From Flavobacteriales bacterium CG_4_9_14_3_um_filter_40_17 (lineage in GTDB: Bacteria; Bacteroidota; Bacteroidia; Flavobacteriales; Flavobacteriaceae), in contig PFUR01000057.1 in assembly GCA_002790195.1 (NCBI GenBank), forward strand, positions 1 through 64,000: a DNA stretch of 64,000 bases, in the 5' to 3' direction. The number at the start of each line of letters is the position of its first letter. Position 1 is the stretch's first letter. Below, piece after piece: positions 27,222-35,685 of the stretch. Position numbers and translations under genes: made by a program. The notes below the pieces were generated by a model. That model made no database searches, was not told the DNA's origin, and saw nothing but the letters and a program-made list of their open reading frames with translations.

Positions 27222-28325
27222 ATGTCTAACACGCTTTTAAGGTTTCAACGAAAAGACGAAACCGATTTTTTCAAAACACTCAACACCCGAGTCAACGAAT
27301 ACTTCAAACAAAATAACCTCAAGAAAACCGGAAACTGGAAATTGCATTTGAAGACGATTATCATGTTTTCTATTTTTTTGACACCTTATTTTTTATTGCT
27401 CACACTGAACATTTCAGGTTGGTGGTTTTTGCTTTTCTCTGTAATTATCGGTGTCGGGATGGCCGGCGTTGGGATGAATGTGATGCACGACGGCAATCAT
27501 GGGACCTATTCTTCCAAAAAATGGATCAACAACTTTATGGGTGGGAGCATTTATATCCTTTCCGGAAATGTCTATAATTGGAAAGTACAGCACAATGTAC
27601 TGCACCATACCTACACCAATATACACGGGCACGACGAAGACTTGGATGCAGGAAGGATTCTTCGGTTTTCAAAACATGCCAAATGGCATCGTTTTCATCG
27701 TTTTCAACACTATTATTCCATCATTTTATATGGATTGTTGACCATCAATTGGGCCATAACGTCTGATTTTTTACAGATGAAAAGATATATCAAACGCGGT
27801 CTGTCTGCGGACAACAATTTGAATCCTGTCAGAGAATGGAGTGTCTTAGTCATCACCAAAATTATCTATCTTTCAGTTTGGATTATCATACCGATTCTTG
27901 TTTCAGATATCGCTTGGTGGAAAGTATTGATTGGTTTTTTTGCTATGCACTACACCGCCGGGCTCATATTGAGTGTGGTTTTTCAGTTGGCACATGTTTC
28001 AGATGATGTTGAAACCCAATTGCCGCCGAATGATGGCCAAATTAAAAATGTATGGGCCATACACCAACTTTTTACCACTACAAATTTTGGCACTAATAAC
28101 AGTTTCGTCAATTGGTTTACCGGTGGGCTCAATCACCAAGTGGAGCACCATATTTTTCCAAACATCAGCCATGTCCATTACACCAAAATTTCAGCTATTG
28201 TGAAGAAAACTGCTAAAGAATTCAATTTACCATACAAGGAATTTAAGACTACCCGGGCAGCGTTGATTTCTCATTTTCATCAACTCAAGGAATTAGGTAG
28301 AAAGCCTGATTACAATGCTGCTTAA
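27222..28325 (+). CDS. Membrane fatty acid desaturase
   Basis: 367 aa integral membrane di-iron desaturase. The three histidine boxes are intact: HDGNH (His89/His93), HNVLHH (His124, 128, 129) and HQVEHH (His305, 309, 310). Hydrophobic pairs lie at about 45-85 and 220-260. The QxxHH form of the third box and the overall layout resemble front-end/linoleoyl-CoA-type desaturases, but the sequence does not tell which bond or which substrate (acyl-lipid or acyl-CoA) is used. It probably adjusts membrane fluidity, for instance at low temperature. The aminotransferase follows at 49 bp. Confidence 0.93.
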   Translation: MSNTLLRFQRKDETDFFKTLNTRVNEYFKQNNLKKTGNWKLHLKTIIMFSIFLTPYFLLLTLNISGWWFLLFSVIIGVGMAGVGMNVMHDGNHGTYSSKKWINNFMGGSIYILSGNVYNWKVQHNVLHHTYTNIHGHDEDLDAGRILRFSKHAKWHRFHRFQHYYSIILYGLLTINWAITSDFLQMKRYIKRGLSADNNLNPVREWSVLVITKIIYLSVWIIIPILVSDIAWWKVLIGFFAMHYTAGLILSVVFQLAHVSDDVETQLPPNDGQIKNVWAIHQLFTTTNFGTNNSFVNWFTGGLNHQVEHHIFPNISHVHYTKISAIVKKTAKEFNLPYKEFKTTRAALISHFHQLKELGRKPDYNAA

Positions 28326-28374
28326 CTTTTTCTATGTTTTTATAATTCACCATCCAAACTACCTACAAACTGTT

Positions 28375-29559
28375 ATGAATTTGCTATCAAATCGCATCAA
28401 TAAATTAGCTACGTCCGCAACTTTGGCCATGGCCGCAAAAACACGCGAACTCAAAGCTGCCGGGAGAGACATCATCGGATTGAGCTTAGGCGAACCAGAC
28501 TTCAATGTACCCGATTTTATCAAGGAAGCAGCCATCGAAGGGATTCATCAAAATTACAGCTCTTATTCTCCAGTCAACGGTTATCAAGATTTGCGTGAAG
28601 CCATTTCTTTAAAATTTAAAAGAGACAATCATTTGGATTACAAACCCAATCAAATTGTGGTTTCGACAGGAGCCAAACAATCTTTGGCAAACATCACTTT
28701 GGTCATGTTGAATCCTGGAGATGAAGTCATTTTGCCTGCACCTTATTGGGTGAGTTACAGCGACTTGGTTAAAATTGCCGATGGTGAACCCATAGAAGTG
28801 CCCACGAACATCGAATCGGACTTTAAAATCACGCCAGATCAATTGGAAGCTGCGATTACTGATAAAACCAAACTGATTATTTTCAGTTCACCCTGCAACC
28901 CCACAGGCTCTGTTTACAGTCGGGCAGAGTTGGAAGGGTTGGCCAAAGTTATTCTGAAACACCCCAATCTTTTTGTGGTTTCTGATGAGATCTATGAGCA
29001 TATCAACTTTGTGGGAACCCACGCGAGTATAGCAACCATTCCGGGCATGTATGAACGCACCATTACAGTCAACGGTGTGTCAAAAGCATTTGCTATGACC
29101 GGATGGAGAATCGGTTATATCGGTGCGCCTCAATGGATTGCGGATGCGTGTAACAAAATTCAAGGTCAAATCACTTCCGGAGCTAACAGTATCGCGCAAC
29201 GTGCCACTATTGCAGCCGTGCTCGCACCGGTAAACAGTGTAAAATATATGGTGGATGCATTTAAAACCCGAAGAGATTTGGTGTTGGCTTTGCTCGGCGA
29301 AATTCCCGGTATCAAAACCAATGTGCCGGAAGGTGCTTTTTATGTGTTTCCGGATGTATCTTCATTCTTTGGCAAAACCCTCAGAGGGAAAAAAATAGAA
29401 AATTCCGATGATTTTTCTATGTATTTGTTGGAGGAAGCTAATGTGGCAACTGTAACCGGCGATGCCTTTGGCAGCAAGGATTGTATCCGGATTTCTTATG
29501 CAGCTTCTACCGAAGAATTGACCGAAGCTTTAAAAAGAATCAGGGAAGCTCTTTCCTAA
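28375..29559 (+). CDS. PLP-dependent aminotransferase, aspartate aminotransferase type (class I)
   Basis: 394 aa from the ATG at 28375 (MNLLSNRINKL), the usual start; a frame open 60 bases upstream would overlap the desaturase. Features: SLGEPDF near 39, GAKQSL (cofactor phosphate), SSPCNPTG near 180, VSDEIYEH, the PLP-binding Lys237 in NGVSKAFAMTGWRIGY, and an Arg near the end for the substrate carboxylate. The fold-type I subgroup Igamma to which it belongs includes aspartate/prephenate aminotransferases. The exact amino acid cannot be fixed from sequence alone. Confidence 0.9.
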   Translation: MNLLSNRINKLATSATLAMAAKTRELKAAGRDIIGLSLGEPDFNVPDFIKEAAIEGIHQNYSSYSPVNGYQDLREAISLKFKRDNHLDYKPNQIVVSTGAKQSLANITLVMLNPGDEVILPAPYWVSYSDLVKIADGEPIEVPTNIESDFKITPDQLEAAITDKTKLIIFSSPCNPTGSVYSRAELEGLAKVILKHPNLFVVSDEIYEHINFVGTHASIATIPGMYERTITVNGVSKAFAMTGWRIGYIGAPQWIADACNKIQGQITSGANSIAQRATIAAVLAPVNSVKYMVDAFKTRRDLVLALLGEIPGIKTNVPEGAFYVFPDVSSFFGKTLRGKKIENSDDFSMYLLEEANVATVTGDAFGSKDCIRISYAASTEELTEALKRIREALS

Positions 29560-29612
29560 GCAGATTTTTAGTCCTGATTTGTTTCAAGGTTTATATGAGA
29601 TTGTCGGGGTTT

Positions 29613-30065
29613 TTATACCCTTACTGCTTCCGGCACAAACAAGGTGTAATCGCCGCCATTGCGGATAACATCCCTGACGATGCTCGAACTGATATATGAT
29701 TTTCCCGAAGAAGTAAGCAGAAAAACAGTTTCTATTTCGGCTAATTTCCGGTTGGTATGCGCGATGGCTTTTTCAAATTCAAAATCGGCTGGATTACGCA
29801 GGCCTCTCAAGATAAAACGCGCATTTTCCAACTTGCACAAATCAACAGTAAGCCCTTCATAGGCAATCACTTCCACATTTTTAAATTGACTGAAAGCAGC
29901 TTTTGCGAATTTTTTGCGTTGTTCGAGGTCGAACATGTATTTCTTGTTGGCATTGGTGCCAATTGCGATAACAATTTTATCAAACAGATTGACGGCTCTT
30001 TCGACGATGTCAAAATGACCGATGGTTATCGGGTCAAAAGATCCGGGAAAAACTGCTTTCCGCAT
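29613..30065 (-). CDS. coaD: Phosphopantetheine adenylyltransferase
   Basis: 150 aa from the ATG at 30065 (MRKAVFPGSFDPIT); an ATG 5 codons upstream is also possible. It catalyses the adenylylation of 4'-phosphopantetheine in CoA synthesis. GSFDPITIGH (His17) is the nucleotide-binding (T/H)xGH motif; GLRNPADFEFE and the ISSSIVRDV motif near the end (about 130) are diagnostic. It lies 45 bp after purM on the same strand. Confidence 0.95.
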   Translation of the reverse strand: MRKAVFPGSFDPITIGHFDIVERAVNLFDKIVIAIGTNANKKYMFDLEQRKKFAKAAFSQFKNVEVIAYEGLTVDLCKLENARFILRGLRNPADFEFEKAIAHTNRKLAEIETVFLLTSSGKSYISSSIVRDVIRNGGDYTLFVPEAVRV

Positions 30066-30110
30066 GCAATTGATTTTCATATTTCCAAAGATATAAAAAT
30101 TAAAAATGAA

Positions 30111-31292
30111 TCAATCATAATCAAAAACACCATATTCACTTTTGATGGTCAACTGCTTGCTGACGGAAGACTCGACTCTGCCGATGATTTGCGCAGCTAC
30201 ACCAAAACTTTCGGAAATTTGGATGATTTGTGCGGCATGCTTTTCATCGACATACAATTCCATCCGATGCCCCATATTAAAGACTTGATACATTTCTTTC
30301 CAGTCGGTATCAGACTGATTTTGAATCAATTTGAAAAGTGGGGGAACTTCAAACAATTGATCTTTTGTTACATGAAGCCTATCGATAAAATGGAGTATTT
30401 TCGTTTGCCCGCCACCACTGCAATGAACCATACCGCAGATGTTTTGCCCGCCAATTTGATGCAGTATTTCTTTGACAATCGGCGCATACGTCCGCGTCGG
30501 CGACAACACCAATTTACCGGCATCAATCGGGGAATCCGCAACGGCATCTGTCAATTGTATATTTCCCGAGTAAATGAGTTCTTCCGGAACTTTCGGGTCG
30601 AAACTTTCGGGATATTTTTTTGCTAAGTTTTTTGCAAACACATCGTGGCGCGCTGAGGTAAGCCCGTTGCTGCCCATGCCGCCGTTGTATTCGGTTTCGT
30701 ATGTTGCCTGGCCGAAAGAAGCCATGCCTACAATCACGTTGCCGGCCTTGATGTTGGCATTGTCGATTACTTCACTTCGTTTGAGACGGGCAGTCACGGT
30801 CGAATCGACGATGATGGTGCGCACCAAGTCGCCCACATCAGCTGTTTCGCCACCGGTGGAATGAATGTGGACACCAAATTTTTTCAACGAGGCTAACAAA
30901 CTTTCGGTTCCTTCGATGATGGCCGTAACAACTTCACCCGGAATCAAATTTTTGTTGCGCCCGATGGTTGAGGAAAGTAAAATATGGTCAACTGCACCGA
31001 CACAAAGCAAATCGTCGATGTTCATAATCAAAGCATCTTGTGCAATCCCTTTCCAGACCGACAAATCGCCGGTTTCTTTCCAATATAAATAAGCCAAGGA
31101 AGATTTTGTTCCGGCTCCGTCGGCATGCATCACCAAACAATAATCTTCATCGTTGGTGAGATAATCGGGAATTATTTTGCAAAAAGCATTTGGAAAAAGG
31201 CCCTTGTCTATGTTTTTGATGGCCTGATGCACATCTTCTTTGGAAGCGGACACGCCGCGAAGCCCGTATCGTTTGGAAGTATTTTGGGTCAT
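30111..31292 (-). CDS. purM: Phosphoribosylformylglycinamidine cyclo-ligase (AIR synthetase)
   Basis: 393 aa. It closes the imidazole ring in purine synthesis. Visible are the ATP-binding segments typical of the PurM/PurL fold (HADGAGTKSSLAYLYW near 54-70, then a DDLLCVGA motif) and STGGETADVGDL. The protein is somewhat longer than E. coli PurM (345 aa), as usual for the Bacteroidota form. It lies between clpS and coaD on the same strand. Confidence 0.93.
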   Translation of the reverse strand: MTQNTSKRYGLRGVSASKEDVHQAIKNIDKGLFPNAFCKIIPDYLTNDEDYCLVMHADGAGTKSSLAYLYWKETGDLSVWKGIAQDALIMNIDDLLCVGAVDHILLSSTIGRNKNLIPGEVVTAIIEGTESLLASLKKFGVHIHSTGGETADVGDLVRTIIVDSTVTARLKRSEVIDNANIKAGNVIVGMASFGQATYETEYNGGMGSNGLTSARHDVFAKNLAKKYPESFDPKVPEELIYSGNIQLTDAVADSPIDAGKLVLSPTRTYAPIVKEILHQIGGQNICGMVHCSGGGQTKILHFIDRLHVTKDQLFEVPPLFKLIQNQSDTDWKEMYQVFNMGHRMELYVDEKHAAQIIQISESFGVAAQIIGRVESSVSKQLTIKSEYGVFDYD

Positions 31293-31351
31293 TTAATATA
31301 AGATAAATTGAAGACTGATGACGGCAAAGATAAACTAATTGCGTACAGTGG

Positions 31352-31633
31352 TCAAACCAATTCGGCAGACAATCCTGCTTCCAGCAACAAACTGCAACGG
31401 GGTTTTAAATCTTCAATCGGGCCGGTTTTGACTGCACATTTTCCTTTGTAGTGAACTATCAGTGAACATTGATGTGCTTGTTCTTTCGAATGTTCGCAAA
31501 CATCCATCAACGTCTCTATCACATAGTCGAATGTGTTCACATCATCGTTGAAAAGAATGATTTCATGTTGACTCGTAACTTCGGTTTCTTCTAAAAATTC
31601 GACAGCTACTTGTTCTTTTTCTTGTGTGCTCAT
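31352..31633 (-). CDS. clpS: ATP-dependent Clp protease adaptor ClpS
   Basis: 93 aa, taking the ATG at 31633 (MSTQEKEQ); an ATG four codons upstream is an alternative. ClpS delivers N-degron substrates to ClpAP/ClpCP. The core motif LFNDDVNTFDYVIETL near 30-45 carries the Asn-Asp-Asp residues that bind the substrate N-terminus, and EQAHQCSLIVHYKGKCAVKTG matches the rest of the fold. It lies downstream of prmA on the same strand. Confidence 0.93.
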   Translation of the reverse strand: MSTQEKEQVAVEFLEETEVTSQHEIILFNDDVNTFDYVIETLMDVCEHSKEQAHQCSLIVHYKGKCAVKTGPIEDLKPRCSLLLEAGLSAELV

Positions 31634-31689
31634 TTCGGACTGCAATTTTTATAAAACAAAGATAATCAAAACATTGGAAAATGTGAATT

Positions 31690-32532
31690 TCAGCTTGTTA
31701 AATTAAATTTTGCCGCTATCCAATTGTTTTTTTCTAAATTTTTTTGAAAGAAAAGCCCGTTTTCGTTGCAAACAGATTCGATGTCTTGTAAATCGGATAG
31801 ATAAAAACCACTCAAAAACAATTTGCCGTTTTGGTTCAGGTTTTGCGCGTATTTTGAGATGTCTTGCAACAAAATATTCCGATTGATGTTGGCTATTATC
31901 ACATCGTATTTTTTGGTTCCCAACAGACTTGCATCGCCTTGTAAAACTTGAATTTGATGGCAATTGTTTCGTTGCACATTTTCGATACCGTTCTCATAGC
32001 ACCAACTGTCAGTGTCGATGGCATCGATGGAAACGGCTCCTTTTTTCTCGGCCAAAATTGCCAATACTGCTGTGCCGCTACCCATGTCTAAAACTGTTTT
32101 ACCTTTTAAATCTTCCTCCAAAAGCAATTTAATCATCGAAAAAGTCGTTTCGTGATGACCAGTCCCGAAAGACATTTTGGGCTCGATGACGATTTCAAAC
32201 TCAACGGTGGCAGGTGGATGAAAAGGAGCGCGGATACGGCATTTACTATCCACCTCGATGGGCTCGAAATTAGATTCCCAAGCTTTATTCCAATTGATTT
32301 GCTCTATTTCCTGCGAAGTAAAACTTACCTGAAAATTTTCTGAATGCAGGATGGGAATGTCTTTCAAAATATCTTCTTTCCAAAATTTCTTTTGTACATA
32401 GGCGGAAATTCCAGTTTTGGTTTCTTCAAAACTTTCGAAAGGTGTATCACTTAATTCCGCTAACAATATCTCGGCTCCCGGCTCTTTTGGAATGACTGTG
32501 AAATGATAACCGATGTAATGTGGGTTCGACAT
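31690..32532 (-). CDS. prmA: Ribosomal protein L11 methyltransferase
   Basis: 280 aa from the ATG at 32532 (MSNPHYIGYHFTV). It trimethylates L11 with SAM. The N-terminal substrate-recognition domain (about 1-100) is followed by MSFGTGHHETTFSMI, a PrmA signature, then the SAM motif VLDMGSGTAVLAI and IIANINRNIL, the NI(N/R) motif near the active site. The same-strand neighbours are tpiA and clpS. Confidence 0.94.
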   Translation of the reverse strand: MSNPHYIGYHFTVIPKEPGAEILLAELSDTPFESFEETKTGISAYVQKKFWKEDILKDIPILHSENFQVSFTSQEIEQINWNKAWESNFEPIEVDSKCRIRAPFHPPATVEFEIVIEPKMSFGTGHHETTFSMIKLLLEEDLKGKTVLDMGSGTAVLAILAEKKGAVSIDAIDTDSWCYENGIENVQRNNCHQIQVLQGDASLLGTKKYDVIIANINRNILLQDISKYAQNLNQNGKLFLSGFYLSDLQDIESVCNENGLFFQKNLEKNNWIAAKFNLTS

Positions 32533-32663
32533 ATTAAATGGTAAATAACAAATTCCAAATGACAAATTTCAAACAATCAACTATTGCAAAGCCGGTGGCT
32601 GATTTTTGTTTCAAGCTACTTGATTTCTGAATTTCAATCCTTGATTCTTCTTTTTTCAAATAA

Positions 32664-33416
32664 CTAAACCGCATCAACGATGGCAAGAAAGTCATCGGCT
32701 TTGAGTGAAGCTCCACCTATGAGTCCGCCGTCCACATCAGGTTTTGAGAAAATTTCTTTAGCATTATCGGGCTTCACGCTGCCGCCATATAGAATAGAAA
32801 CCGAATCGGCCACCGATTTTCCATATTTTCTGTTGATTGTCTTGCGAATAAAATCGTGCATTTCTTGGGCTTGCTCAGGTGAGGCTGTTTCACCGGTTCC
32901 GATTGCCCAAACCGGTTCGTAGGCCAACACGACCGACTTCCACGCGGCAGCTTCGATGTGAAAAATACCGTTTTTTAATTGATTTTCAACTACTTCAAAA
33001 TGTTTGCCTGACTTGCGGTCTTTGAGTTCTTCACCAAAGCAAAAGATGATTTCAAGGTCATTTGTCAACGCAGCATTTACCTTTTGAGTCAACAATTCGT
33101 CAGTTTCACCAAAATAAGCGCGGCGTTCGGAATGCCCCAAGATGACAATGTTTACACCTACACTCTTGATCATATCGGCAGAAATTTCCCCGGTAAATGC
33201 ACCGTTATCAGCTTGGTGTAAGTTTTGAGCGGCAACTTCTACTTTGGTATTTTTGGTTTGATTGGCTACAGCATGCAAATTAGTAAAAGTAGGCGCAATG
33301 ATGACACGTGTTGCTGAGTTTGCATTGAGTTTTGAAAGTATATCTAATGTAAGATTGTGTGATTCTTGGAGATTCTTGTTCATTTTCCAGTTTCCGGCGA
33401 CGATTTTTGTTCTCAT
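32664..33416 (-). CDS. tpiA: Triosephosphate isomerase
   Basis: 250 aa, usual length. It interconverts dihydroxyacetone phosphate and glyceraldehyde 3-phosphate. All catalytic residues are present: Asn9 and Lys11 in GNWKMN, His95 in GHSERR and Glu167 in AYEPVWAIGTG. The phosphate loops GGSVKPDN and GLIGGASL are intact. It is the first gene of the minus-strand group tpiA-prmA-clpS-purM-coaD. Confidence 0.97.
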   Translation of the reverse strand: MRTKIVAGNWKMNKNLQESHNLTLDILSKLNANSATRVIIAPTFTNLHAVANQTKNTKVEVAAQNLHQADNGAFTGEISADMIKSVGVNIVILGHSERRAYFGETDELLTQKVNAALTNDLEIIFCFGEELKDRKSGKHFEVVENQLKNGIFHIEAAAWKSVVLAYEPVWAIGTGETASPEQAQEMHDFIRKTINRKYGKSVADSVSILYGGSVKPDNAKEIFSKPDVDGGLIGGASLKADDFLAIVDAV

Positions 33417-33735
33417 TTCGATAGGTTTGGTATTTAGAATTTATAATTAACAGCTACTTCTTTTCATCAATTAGATTGAGCCAAAAGATTTGCCAAATTT
33501 ACAAAAACAACCCACACGATTCAGGACAAATTCGTTTAATCTCAAACTATCTTAAAATATTGGAAATAGACCATCTTTCTTGAGCTCTAATCCATTTTAA
33601 AAAAACTTTCTTCTTGAAATAGATTGTCAACTTTTAGATTATAAATTATCAGGTTTCAAAAAAAACTGTATTTTTATCAAAACAAACGCATTTGTTTTAA
33701 TTCAACTCTGTATCAATTTAAAAAACATCAAAAAA
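33417..33735. other. Divergent intergenic region tpiA / DUF1080 gene
   Basis: 319 bp, AT-rich, holding the promoters of two divergent genes. I see no full-consensus box; tatttttatc at 33670 is a weak candidate for the plus strand. No repeats or small genes are apparent. Confidence 0.45.
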
Positions 33736-34683
33736 ATGTCGTCAATTTTCAACCTTAGATCAACAGTGTTTTCAGTAATTTTACTTTTCACCTTCTTAAA
33801 CGGCTTGCTGTTTGCCCAAGAGGCAAACCCCTTGGAAGGCAGGTGGGATATGGTGATTACTCAGGAAGGCAGGGAACTTCCTTCATGGTTAGAGATTCGC
33901 CATTCCGGCACGCATACTTTAATTGGTAGGTTTGTCTATGCTTTCGGAAGTGCACGCCCCATCGCCGAAGTGATAGTAAAAGATGGGAAATTCACTTTTG
34001 CCATACCGCCACAATGGGAACAAGGCGATCGATATATGTCGTTTGAAGGACAGTTGGATGGCGGCCTGCTCAAAGGAACGATGGTTTATACCAACGGCAA
34101 AACTTACACGTGGACAGCTTCGCGCGCGCCGTCTCTCGCGTATAACGAAAATCCGGTTTTGGGGACTCCCATACAGTTGTTTAACGGCAAAGACCTAAGC
34201 GGTTGGCACGCGACAGGAGACAATCAATGGATTGTAGAAGACGGTGTGTTGAAAAGCCCGAAATCGGGGTCTAATTTGGTTTCGGATAAAACTTTTACCG
34301 ATTTTAAAATGCACATTGAGTTTCGATATCCGAAGGGCAGCAACAGTGGCATTTATCTTCGCGGCCGTTACGAAGTACAGATTACCGATGGCATAGGCGT
34401 AGAACCTTCCGATATTGAGTTTAGCGGTGTCTATGGCTTTCTCACACCCAACCAAATGGTGGCCAAAAACCCGGGTGAATGGCAGGCCTATGACATCACG
34501 CTCATTGGCAGAAGGGTGACGGTCGTAGCCAACGGCATAACCGTGATCAACGACCAAATTATCCCGGGTATTACCGGTGGCGCGATTGACAGTAGGGAAG
34601 GCGAGCCAGGACCATTCTTGTTTCAAGGTGACCATGGCCCAATCGAGTTTAGAAACATCATAGTCACACCCATCGCAAATTAG
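33736..34683 (+). CDS. Exported DUF1080 (3-keto-disaccharide hydrolase-like) protein
   Basis: 315 aa. The signal peptide ends around residue 28 (GLLFAQ). Residues about 30-135 form a beta-rich domain without a name that I can give. The C-terminal domain (about 145-312) is DUF1080: LFNGKDLSGWH, NQWIVEDGVLKSP, FKMHIEFRYPKGSNSGIYLRG, YEVQI, EWQAYDIT and FLFQGDHGPIEFRNI. DUF1080 is a concanavalin-like fold; some members hydrolyse 3-keto-glycosides, while many are uncharacterised. The exported location suggests action on glycans in the periplasm or outside the cell. Monocistronic. Confidence 0.88.
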   Translation: MSSIFNLRSTVFSVILLFTFLNGLLFAQEANPLEGRWDMVITQEGRELPSWLEIRHSGTHTLIGRFVYAFGSARPIAEVIVKDGKFTFAIPPQWEQGDRYMSFEGQLDGGLLKGTMVYTNGKTYTWTASRAPSLAYNENPVLGTPIQLFNGKDLSGWHATGDNQWIVEDGVLKSPKSGSNLVSDKTFTDFKMHIEFRYPKGSNSGIYLRGRYEVQITDGIGVEPSDIEFSGVYGFLTPNQMVAKNPGEWQAYDITLIGRRVTVVANGITVINDQIIPGITGGAIDSREGEPGPFLFQGDHGPIEFRNIIVTPIAN

Positions 34684-34956
34684 ATTCGTTTTAGGTGGAT
34701 TTTTGAATAACAGTTGATGCACTATGTGAAGAAAGGGTTAATAAAATTTTTTATAGAATGGCGGTTATTGTGAGTTGTGTACAATTTTAGGGTGGCACAA
34801 GAACAGTCAAAAAAAAGTTACGACTTATTGGAAGTTTGAAAAAAACTGCTCAAAAAGCAATGACTGGCTTTATGGAATGGTATAAAGCCAAAACGAACGG
34901 GCAGATTAGCATAGCTGTGACGACCCCGCAAACACTTAACTGAATTACGAAATTTT

Positions 34957-35393
34957 ATGGAAATGATACAGGATTTTCCTGCACCGAATGAAACGTTTGC
35001 AAGTGACGATGACAACAATCCAAACGTTCCTGACTAGAGTGTTTGATAGGACATTATCTATGAACCTGAGTTCGATTATTTTTATAAAGAATACAAAAAC
35101 CTTCAATTCGAGTGCTTTAATCCCAAGAGTTTGGGAGAAAAGTATATCGAGAATAGGTTTTTGTATCCAAAATGCTTGTTTTCGATACAAAATTCCTCTC
35201 GGAATTTCACTCAAACTGACACATTTTGGATTAATCGAACTCAGGTTATGAAGCATTTGCGTGGTTCTTAGCAGAACAAGCTCATAATAAAATGTTAGAA
35301 ATCAAAAAGATACGCGGAGTTGATTTCTTTGACGTTAGTAGTAACAACGGATATATATTATTTCCTGATAACAGAAAAATTAAAACACATTGA
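34957..35393 (+). pseudogene. Decayed reading frame split by MITE copy B
   Basis: Two short peptides in one frame flank the MITE. The first (34957-35037) begins MEMIQDFPAPNETF and stops at TAG. The second, read from 35250 to the TGA at 35391-35393, begins EAFAWFLAEQAHNK and contains GVDFFDVSSNNGYILF. If the MITE and one 3-bp duplication are removed, the two are in the same frame with stop codons between them. Upstream, 34740-34956 contains further frame-broken coding-like fragments. I do not recognise the protein. The whole 1-kb gap 34684-35685 seems to be the wreck of an accessory gene next to an attC-like site. Confidence 0.45.
35063..35247 (+). mobile_element. MITE-like element, copy B (185 bp)
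   Basis: Perfect 16-bp terminal inverted repeats: AACCTGAGTTCGATTA (35063-35078) and TAATCGAACTCAGGTT (35232-35247). It is flanked on both sides by ATG, a probable 3-bp target duplication. The interior has hairpins TCCCAA/TTGGGA (35121-35136) and TTTTGTATC/GATACAAAA. It is alignable with copies at 10634 and 57505. No transposase is encoded, so mobility would need a transposase supplied elsewhere. Open frames across it on both strands (such as 34945-35256 minus) exist only because the repeat lacks stops. Confidence 0.85.
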
Positions 35394-35506
35394 CAATCCA
35401 ACAATTAATTCTAACCTTTCCACTGGCGGACAAGAAAGTAAAACCTGATGAAGTTTTTGATAAGTTTAACAATAAAAACAAAACACAACGAAAGAATAGC
35501 TATACA

Positions 35507-35616
35507 TTACAACATCTACCCCAAAGTGGCTTTTCAGTGTCTGACCTTATCGAACGGGTACTTTTAGCTGGATTCCGGCAGGCAAAAGGCAATAGCTTCT
35601 TAACAAACCGTTAAAT
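35507..35616 (+). repeat. Possible attC-like site 3 (diverged)
   Basis: The left part (core-like TTACAAC 35507-35513, then catctacccc-aaagtggc and ttcagtg) matches the left half of attC-like site 2 at about 22 of 27 positions. The right end has cttct...aaacc followed by GTTAAAT (35610-35616), an exact fit to the integron core GTTRRRY, and a following TG as in sites 1 and 2. The centre is not alignable and the two arms pair poorly. A 74-codon frame running over it (35390-35614) is probably not real. Confidence 0.35.
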
Positions 35617-35685
35617 TGTTACAATAATCATCCGATTTGCTTGCATTTGTTTTAATTTTATGTATTCTTAAAAAATTATAATCAA

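Noticed and set aside
34945-35256. 103-codon minus-strand frame sharing peptide similarity with the frame at 57417-57665
   Set aside because: Both are read through copies of the same MITE; the similarity comes from the repeat DNA, and neither has a start context or function that makes sense.
35390-35614. 74-codon frame MTIQQLILTFPLAD...
   Set aside because: It starts inside the end of the decayed fragment and covers the attC-like site; no family resemblance.
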